Below are positions 58,538 through 64,000 of a DNA stretch of 64,000 nt, one piece after another. Every line of letters begins with the position of its first letter. The stretch's first letter is position 1. Origin of the DNA: Bradyrhizobium guangdongense (lineage in GTDB: Bacteria > Pseudomonadota > Alphaproteobacteria > Rhizobiales > Xanthobacteraceae). Position numbers and translations under genes: made by a program. The notes under the pieces are model-generated. The model was not told the DNA's origin and did no database searches. It saw only the letters and a program-made list of their open reading frames with translations. The stretch spans positions 4,216,001-4,280,000 of the forward strand of contig NZ_CP030051.1 in the NCBI RefSeq assembly GCF_004114975.1. Reading direction: 5' to 3'.

Positions 58538-58625
58538 CGAAGCAATCCAGAATCCCTCCTCGGGACAGTCTGGATTGCTTCGTCGCCAGTGCAAAATTGC
58601 TTCGCAATTTTGTCACGGGCTCCTC
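58538..58625. repeat. palindromic repeat cluster between the dehydrogenase and its regulator
   Basis: The 314-base gap 58329-58642 contains CGAAGCAATCCAGA (58538-58551) inverted to TCTGGATTGCTTCG (58569-58582), then a perfect hairpin CAAAATTGC-TTC-GCAATTTTG (58592-58612). It belongs to the same family as the repeat at 49831-49910. The rest of the gap shows nothing recognisable. Confidence 0.8.
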
Positions 58626-58642
58626 GCAATGACGGATGAAGG

Positions 58643-59602
58643 TCAGTGCTTCAGCTCGAACCGTTTCAGCTTCCGGTGCAGCGTGGCCCGGCTGACGCCG
58701 AGAGCCTTGGCGGCGGCCGACACGTTGCCGCCGGCGCGCAGCAGCGCACGCTGCAACACCGCGCGCTGACCGCCATCGAGATGGTCATGCCCGGGTTCGC
58801 CGCCAAGCAGGTCGGCTGCGGGCACCGGCTGCATCGGCCGGCCCGGCGCAATCCCGAGACTTGCCCTCGCGGACCGGGTGGCCCCGATCACGAGATCATC
58901 CCCATCGACCGCAACGAGACCGATTGACTGGCCGTCCGGACCTGGCGTGAGCACGATGCGGGCATGCGCAAAGGCGCGGCGAAACAGGTCGGCCTCGATG
59001 CGCCTGGCGGCTTCTCCGGCCGCCAGCGCGATCAGGCTGGAGAAGGCATCGGTGCGATCGGCGCGGCAGGAGGAGACGTCGAGCACGCCGGCAAAGGCCG
59101 CCTCATGGTCGTAGGTCGGAACGGCCGTGCAGCTCAGCAGCGTATTGCGGGTGAAGAAGTGCTGATCGCGATCGATCGTCAGCGGCCGCTGCTCGACGAC
59201 GCAGGTGCCGATGCCGTTGGTGCCCTCGTGCTCCTCGCTCCAGAGCGCGCCGGTCCACAGGCCCCAGGACTGAAATGTCGTGTCGTCGGCCGGCGTGCCG
59301 CGGCGGTCGACGGGAACCCCCTCGCCGTCGGCAAGCAGGACGCAGCAACCGCTCGCGCCGACCGCCTGATACAGCCGGTCCATTGCACCTTGCGCGGCGG
59401 CCAGCAGCGGCGCGATGCGCTCGCGCGCCTGTCGCAGTTCGATGTCGCTCAGCCGCAGCGGCTCACTGCGGCCGGCGGGATCGAGATGGTGCAGTCGGGA
59501 GGAACGGCGCCACGAGGCCACGAGCGCGGACCGAGCCGCCTGGCCTGATGCAATAGCGGCCTCGACACGAGCCGCGTGATGCCGGGGCATTGACCCATCC
59601 AT
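58643..59602 (-). CDS. GAF-Fis transcriptional activator lacking an AAA+ domain
   Basis: A 319-residue regulator resembling AcoR at both ends. The N-terminal region with a GAF domain (about residues 60-215, including GTNGIGTCVVEQRPLTIDRD) and a C-terminal Fis helix-turn-helix (GGNVSAAAKALGVSRATLHR) are present, but the sigma-54-interacting AAA+ domain is absent. It therefore probably acts with another sigma factor. The frame opens at 59644; ATGs at 59602 and 59590 are both possible starts. It likely controls the aldehyde dehydrogenase and DUF779 genes downstream. Confidence 0.87.
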   Translation of the reverse strand: MDGSMPRHHAARVEAAIASGQAARSALVASWRRSSRLHHLDPAGRSEPLRLSDIELRQARERIAPLLAAAQGAMDRLYQAVGASGCCVLLADGEGVPVDRRGTPADDTTFQSWGLWTGALWSEEHEGTNGIGTCVVEQRPLTIDRDQHFFTRNTLLSCTAVPTYDHEAAFAGVLDVSSCRADRTDAFSSLIALAAGEAARRIEADLFRRAFAHARIVLTPGPDGQSIGLVAVDGDDLVIGATRSARASLGIAPGRPMQPVPAADLLGGEPGHDHLDGGQRAVLQRALLRAGGNVSAAAKALGVSRATLHRKLKRFELKH

Positions 59603-59794
59603 CACCGTTTCCTCCGGGAAGCAGTGTAGTCGGCGCTCGCACAACCCGATTGATCTCCGTCAACCCTCGGCGGCATCGCGCTGGGAAAAGCAATGCTCCC
59701 CGCGCCGCATAGCCGTCAAGGCGGGATCCGGCCGCGGACCTACGACCTTCGGAATAGGTGGCGGCCTGATCGGGATTGGAACGGCGCGGACGCG

Positions 59795-60112
59795 TTAGTT
59801 CTGCGGGATCATCCGGACGAGATCGTGCGGGTTGACGTAGTCGAGCTGAAACCGGGCCCGCTCGTCGAGCATGTCGGGGTCGATCTTTTCGGTGCGCAGC
59901 AGTGAGACGCGCTGCTCACTGCGGGCGCGCTCGCGCTTGAGCTGGGCGAGCTCGCTGGTGAGCGCGATGATCTCCTGGTCGAGCTCCTGGCGGGCGTTGA
60001 GGCCGTATTTGCCGGTATAGGCGTTGACGCCGAAATAGCCGACGATGGCGGCCGCCATCGCATAGAGGGCAAGGCCGGTCAGGATCGATTTGAGGCGGGC
60101 GCGCGAGACCAT
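59795..60112 (-). CDS. ftsB: septum formation initiator FtsB/DivIC
   Basis: A 105-residue bitopic division protein. A short basic N-terminus and one membrane helix (LTGLALYAMAAAIVGYFGV) precede a coiled coil (ELDQEIIALTSELAQLKRER) and the conserved RTEKIDPDMLDERAR segment. It would act in the FtsQLB divisome complex. The frame opens at 60217, inside a palindromic repeat; MVSRARLKS at 60112 is the proper start. Its place near eno and pdhA is usual in the order. Confidence 0.93.
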   Translation of the reverse strand: MVSRARLKSILTGLALYAMAAAIVGYFGVNAYTGKYGLNARQELDQEIIALTSELAQLKRERARSEQRVSLLRTEKIDPDMLDERARFQLDYVNPHDLVRMIPQN

Positions 60113-60135
60113 TTTGGCAAGATGGGCCAACTTGG

Positions 60136-60151
60136 TTAAGGGAGTGCTAAC
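60136..60151. promoter_or_regulatory. candidate CtrA-type site upstream of ftsB
   Basis: TTAA-N7-CTAAC, one mismatch from the CtrA consensus TTAA-N7-TTAAC, 24 bases upstream of the ftsB start. A single match of this kind can arise by chance. Confidence 0.3.
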
Positions 60152-60170
60152 CGCCCATCCAACTCGCTGT

Positions 60171-60273
60171 CGTTCCGGGGCGCGCGTAGCGCGAACCCGG
60201 AATCCATCAGACCACAACCTCCGTCGGGAAATGGATTCCGGGCTCGATGCTTCGCATCGCCCCGGAATGACGG
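60171..60273. repeat. composite palindrome (GTTCCGGGGCG type)
   Basis: Outer arms CGTTCCGGGGCG and CGCCCCGGAATG are inverted with one mismatch, and inner arms CCCGGAATCCAT (60196-60207) and ATGGATTCCGGG (60231-60242) are perfect. It lies between the FMN reductase end and ftsB. Confidence 0.8.
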
Positions 60274-60283
60274 AGTGAGCGGC

Positions 60284-60835
60284 TCAGCCGTGATGCTTGG
60301 CGACGTGCGCCGCAAAGGCGTCAATGTACTGCTGAAGCACCGTCTTCAGCGAGTCCTTGGTCAGGTTGCCCTCGGCATCGAAGGCATCGCCGACCCCGTT
60401 CAGGTAGATTTCCGGCTGCTGGAGAAGCGGGCCGGAAATGCCGGGCAGGATATTCTGGAGATGCTTGGCCGCGCTGACGCCGCCGAGCGGCCCCGGTGAG
60501 TTGGAGATGATGCCGACCGGTTTGCCCAGAAAAGAGCTCTTGCCGTAAGGGCGGGAAGCGACGTCGATCGCGTTCTTAAGGACACCCGGAATCGAGCGGT
60601 TGTATTCGGGCGTGACGAACAGGACCCCGTTCGACGCCTGCAGCTTCTCGCGGAACGCCAGCCAGTCGGCGGGCGGCGCACCCTCGAGATCCTGGTTGAA
60701 GAAGGAGATCCCCGCCGGTGTGATGACCTCGAGCTTGAGAGAGCTGGGCGCCAGCTTGGCAAGCGCGTTGGCGATCTTCAGCGAGAAGCTGTCCTTGCGC
60801 AGGCTGCCGGCGATCACGACGATATTGTAGGCCAT
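60284..60835 (-). CDS. NADPH-dependent FMN reductase
   Basis: A 183-residue flavodoxin-like reductase. The phosphate-binding loop is IAGSLRKDSFSLKIANAL, and the FMN region FVTPEYNRSIPGVLKNAIDV is characteristic of the ChrR/YieF/SsuE-like group. It reduces quinones or free flavins with NAD(P)H. The frame opens at 60979, but MAYNIVVIAGS at 60835 is the family start. Confidence 0.92.
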   Translation of the reverse strand: MAYNIVVIAGSLRKDSFSLKIANALAKLAPSSLKLEVITPAGISFFNQDLEGAPPADWLAFREKLQASNGVLFVTPEYNRSIPGVLKNAIDVASRPYGKSSFLGKPVGIISNSPGPLGGVSAAKHLQNILPGISGPLLQQPEIYLNGVGDAFDAEGNLTKDSLKTVLQQYIDAFAAHVAKHHG

Positions 60836-60966
60836 GGGATGTCCTTGAAACCTTGAGGGAGAAGTGCCGACGGCACTTAAGCCATCCGGGGCAATGGATG
60901 CAAGTGCATGAACCGGCGCGATTTGGAAACGCTGAGTTTCTCGAAAGCAGATGGTCGCCCAAAACA

Positions 60967-60992
60967 ATCGGACCGCCAAGCGGCGGCCCGAT
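60967..60992 (-). terminator. rho-independent terminator of the MBL-fold gene
   Basis: Eleven-base stem ATCGGACCGCC / GGCGGCCCGAT with one mismatch and a 4-base loop; on the minus strand it is followed by TGTTTT. It lies 26 bases after the stop of the gene at 61018. Confidence 0.7.
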
Positions 60993-61017
60993 CTTTCGTA
61001 AGACTACATAACCTGGA

Positions 61018-62013
61018 TCAGATTGTCGGATTCCAGGCCGACGGGATCAGACGATATCTGGCGCCGTCCTTCTCGACATGGCCGACCGAGGGGAAGGTGA
61101 AATGGAAGCCGACCACGGTCGCCTTCTCGGCCGCCGCCATGTCGTAGAATTTGTGGCGGGTCTGCTGCGCGAGCGCGCCATCGGTGTCGAAGGCCACGTG
61201 CCAGTCCGGATTGCGCAGGAACAGCTCCGGAATGTTGGTGACGTCGGACTGGATCAGCACCTTCTTGTCGCCCGAGGCGACTGCGAACGAGGTGTGACCG
61301 GGCGTATGGCCTGGTGTCGCGATCGAGGTGATGCCTGACACGACCTCCTTGCCCCATTCGTACTTCGTCACCTTGGACTCGATGCCGGCGAAGGTCTTCT
61401 TCACGTTGGCGAAGTAGTTCTTCATCATGTCGCTGGAGGCCTTGCCCGCGTTCTCCTCGCTGGCCCAGAACTCCCAATCCTTCACCGGCACCATGATTTC
61501 GGCATTCGGGAACGCCATCGAGCCGTCCGCCAGACGGATGCCGTTGGTGTGGTCCGGATGCAGATGCGACAGCAGCACGACGTCGATGCTCTTCGGGTCG
61601 ACGCCGGCGGCCTGCAGGTTTTGCAGGGTGCGGCCCACCGCGCCCTTGCTGGGTTCAAGGTTGGCGACGCCGTTGCCGGCGTCGATCAGCACGAGCTTGG
61701 AGCCGGTGTTGATCAGCTGCGGATTGAACGGCACCGTGACCATGCCCTTGGGCATGTAGGCGGCGTCAGCGGCGGCGAGCGCCTCCTCTTTCGGAACGTT
61801 GACGACGAACTTGTCCGGCATCGGGAAGCTGCGCGCACCGTCATTGATCGAGGTGCACTCGAAGCTGCCGACCTTGTAGCGATAGAAGCCCGGCGCCTGC
61901 GCGCCGGCTTGCGGCACTGCGGCATTGATTGCGCTTGGTCGCAATCCGGTGACGGCGGCGGCACCGATGGCGGCGGCGCCTGCAAGCAGGTGACGACGAT
62001 TGAGATCGGTCAT
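61018..62013 (-). CDS. Tat-exported MBL-fold metallo-hydrolase
   Basis: A 331-residue periplasmic metallo-beta-lactamase-fold hydrolase. The N-terminus MTDLNRRHLLAGAAAIGA is a twin-arginine signal, so it is exported by the TatABC system encoded in this window. The zinc motif is LLSHLHPDHTNG (HxHxDH), with the downstream His in TPGHTPGHTSFA and Asp in LIQSDVTNIP. The frame opens at 62172; the ATG at 62013 starts the signal peptide. The substrate is unknown; lactonase or thiol-ester hydrolase activities are typical of the fold. Confidence 0.9.
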   Translation of the reverse strand: MTDLNRRHLLAGAAAIGAAAVTGLRPSAINAAVPQAGAQAPGFYRYKVGSFECTSINDGARSFPMPDKFVVNVPKEEALAAADAAYMPKGMVTVPFNPQLINTGSKLVLIDAGNGVANLEPSKGAVGRTLQNLQAAGVDPKSIDVVLLSHLHPDHTNGIRLADGSMAFPNAEIMVPVKDWEFWASEENAGKASSDMMKNYFANVKKTFAGIESKVTKYEWGKEVVSGITSIATPGHTPGHTSFAVASGDKKVLIQSDVTNIPELFLRNPDWHVAFDTDGALAQQTRHKFYDMAAAEKATVVGFHFTFPSVGHVEKDGARYRLIPSAWNPTI

Positions 62014-62125
62014 GGAGAGGTCCCCTTCTGAGCGCGTTGCGGTTTTTCCGCTTTCGACGGCGGCGGAATAATCGGCCGCTTTGCTCAGAAGGCAAGACCT
62101 GTTTTGGCTGACCTGCGCTAACTGA

Positions 62126-63265
62126 TCACGACAATTTATTTGGGTTGATGAGGAATTTTTCGCCGGTGGCACGTTTGGCGTACACCGCGATGTTGGCGGG
62201 ATCGAGTGCCTCCTGGAGCGACACCACCTTGGTGTAGTGGCTGGCGAAAGTGGTCTTCAATTCGCTCACGACGCGCTGACGCAGCCGCCCGATATCGGCA
62301 GGTCCGATCTTCTGCAGGAAGGGAGTGAGCAGCCAGCCGCCGACGCCCCAGGCCATGCCGAAGCCGCGTGGCAGTTCGATGGGACGGATATCGAGCGCGC
62401 CGTAGACATAGACCTGCTTGTGCACGCTGGAGCCGTAGCGGCTGTATTCCTTCGCGGTCTTGTTGATCGCGATCTCCATGCAGTTGAGGATGTCGCCGGC
62501 GAGCTTGCCGCCGCCGATGGCATCGAAGGCGATGGTGGCGCCGGTCTCGACCAGCGCATTGGTGAGATCGTCGAGGAAGCCAGGCGCGCTGGAATCGACG
62601 ACGTATTTCGCGCCGATCTTCTTCAGGATCTCCGCCTGGTCCTTGCTGCGCACGATGTTGACGAGCGGGATGCCGTCCTTGATGCAGATCTTGTTGAGCA
62701 TCTGGCCGAGATTGGACGCCGCGGCGGTGTGCACCAGCGCCTTGTGGCCTTCGCGCCGCATCGTCTCGGTCATGCCGAGCGCAGTGAGCGGATTGACGAA
62801 CCAGGATGCGCCTTCGGCTGCCGTGGTGCCTTCGGGCAAGGGCTGGCAGTCCCGCGCCTTGAGCGTGCGGTACTGCGCGTACATGGCGCCGCCGATCATC
62901 GCGACGGTCTTGCCCATCAGCGCCTTCGCCGCCTCGGACGAGCCGGTCCTGATGACGACGCCCGCGCCCTCGTTACCGACAGGCAGGGACTGGTCGAGCC
63001 GCGCCGCCATCGCGCGCATCGCCCCCTCGGGCACCTTCGCGGTGATGACGGGCGCTTCCTTGGTGCCGGATGCCTTGGCCGTGCTCATGTCGGCCGCGCC
63101 GACCAGCAGGCCGAGGTCGGACGGGTTGATCGGCGCCGCCTCGATGCGGACGACGACCTCGTCCTCCGCGGGCTCGGGGGTCGGCACGTCGACAAGCGAG
63201 ATCTCGAGCTCTCCGCTCGTCTTGATCAGCGAACGCAATTGCAGTCCGGTCTTGCCGTCGCTCAT
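62126..63265 (-). CDS. MDR-family NAD(P)-dependent oxidoreductase
   Basis: A 379-residue zinc-independent medium-chain dehydrogenase/reductase. The N-terminal GroES-like fold (EVVVRIEAAPINPSDLGLLV) lacks the usual catalytic zinc cysteines, as in quinone and enoyl reductases. The nucleotide-binding region HTAAASNLGQMLNKICIKDG replaces the classical GxGxxG with AASNLG. It ends in FLINPNKLS. The substrate is unknown. It is 33 bases downstream of eno. Confidence 0.88.
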   Translation of the reverse strand: MSDGKTGLQLRSLIKTSGELEISLVDVPTPEPAEDEVVVRIEAAPINPSDLGLLVGAADMSTAKASGTKEAPVITAKVPEGAMRAMAARLDQSLPVGNEGAGVVIRTGSSEAAKALMGKTVAMIGGAMYAQYRTLKARDCQPLPEGTTAAEGASWFVNPLTALGMTETMRREGHKALVHTAAASNLGQMLNKICIKDGIPLVNIVRSKDQAEILKKIGAKYVVDSSAPGFLDDLTNALVETGATIAFDAIGGGKLAGDILNCMEIAINKTAKEYSRYGSSVHKQVYVYGALDIRPIELPRGFGMAWGVGGWLLTPFLQKIGPADIGRLRQRVVSELKTTFASHYTKVVSLQEALDPANIAVYAKRATGEKFLINPNKLS

Positions 63266-63298
63266 GTCGATCCTCCCCTGTGGTCGTGAGGCGCCGGC

Positions 63299-64000
<702 letters not shown>

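Overview
The window is a GC-rich chromosomal segment of an alphaproteobacterium, most probably Bradyrhizobium or a close Nitrobacteraceae relative. This rests on gene orders typical of that group (yajC-secD-secF-Mth938-phytoene synthase-like; nlpD-like/pcm/surE/serS/tatCBA/scpBA/SPOR/argS/dgt/erpA; pdhA-pdhB-pdhC-lpd near ftsB and eno), on an E1-beta subunit carrying its own lipoyl domain, and on several families of palindromic intergenic repeats that I associate with Bradyrhizobium. The genus is an inference from gene order and protein resemblance, not from a database search.

Layout. 1-7000: class V aminotransferase, threonine dehydratase, then the Sec accessory genes with two small genes related to eukaryotic complex I assembly factors. 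7180-22893: a dense housekeeping block (DUF815 ATPase, LysM/LytM envelope protein, pcm, response regulator, surE, serS, tatABC, scpAB, SPOR protein, argS, dgt, erpA). A decayed nagZ remains in front of scpA. 23170-28273: two unknown proteins, a hybrid histidine kinase and exonuclease III. 28430-29820: an IS110-family insertion with a structured 5' non-coding part, next to a palindromic repeat. 29822-32357: an ExoR-like Sel1-repeat protein overlapping ilvD. 32762-35475: a nickel/cobalt island, rcnR-rcnA efflux convergent with cbtB-cbtA uptake. 35524-36149: small unknown genes. 36231-41729: a GntR-controlled catabolic cassette (VOC dioxygenase-like, flavin monooxygenase, MFS permease, fumarylacetoacetase-family hydrolase, cytochrome b561); its VOC gene is frameshifted. 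42458-49789: small proteins, an adenylate cyclase, a lytic transglycosylase, a Bug-type binding protein and threonine synthase. 49934-56240: the pyruvate dehydrogenase cluster (lpd, pdhC, pdhB, pdhA), with a yeast-type cytosine deaminase homologue and a DUF5076 gene inside it. 56393-59602: aldehyde dehydrogenase, DUF779 and a Fis-type activator. 59795-64000: ftsB, FMN reductase, a Tat-exported metallo-beta-lactamase-fold protein, an MDR oxidoreductase and the 3' part of eno.

Most of the window is core genome. I see no CRISPR array, prophage, defence island, rRNA or tRNA. The observations most worth following are the candidate bridge RNA of the IS110 element, the nagZ remnant translationally coupled to scpA, the one-base frameshift in the two-domain VOC protein, the predicted leaderless rcnR promoter with its operator inside the spacer, and the deaminase/DUF5076 pair embedded in the pdh genes. 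None of these is clearly a new system; they are specific, checkable points.
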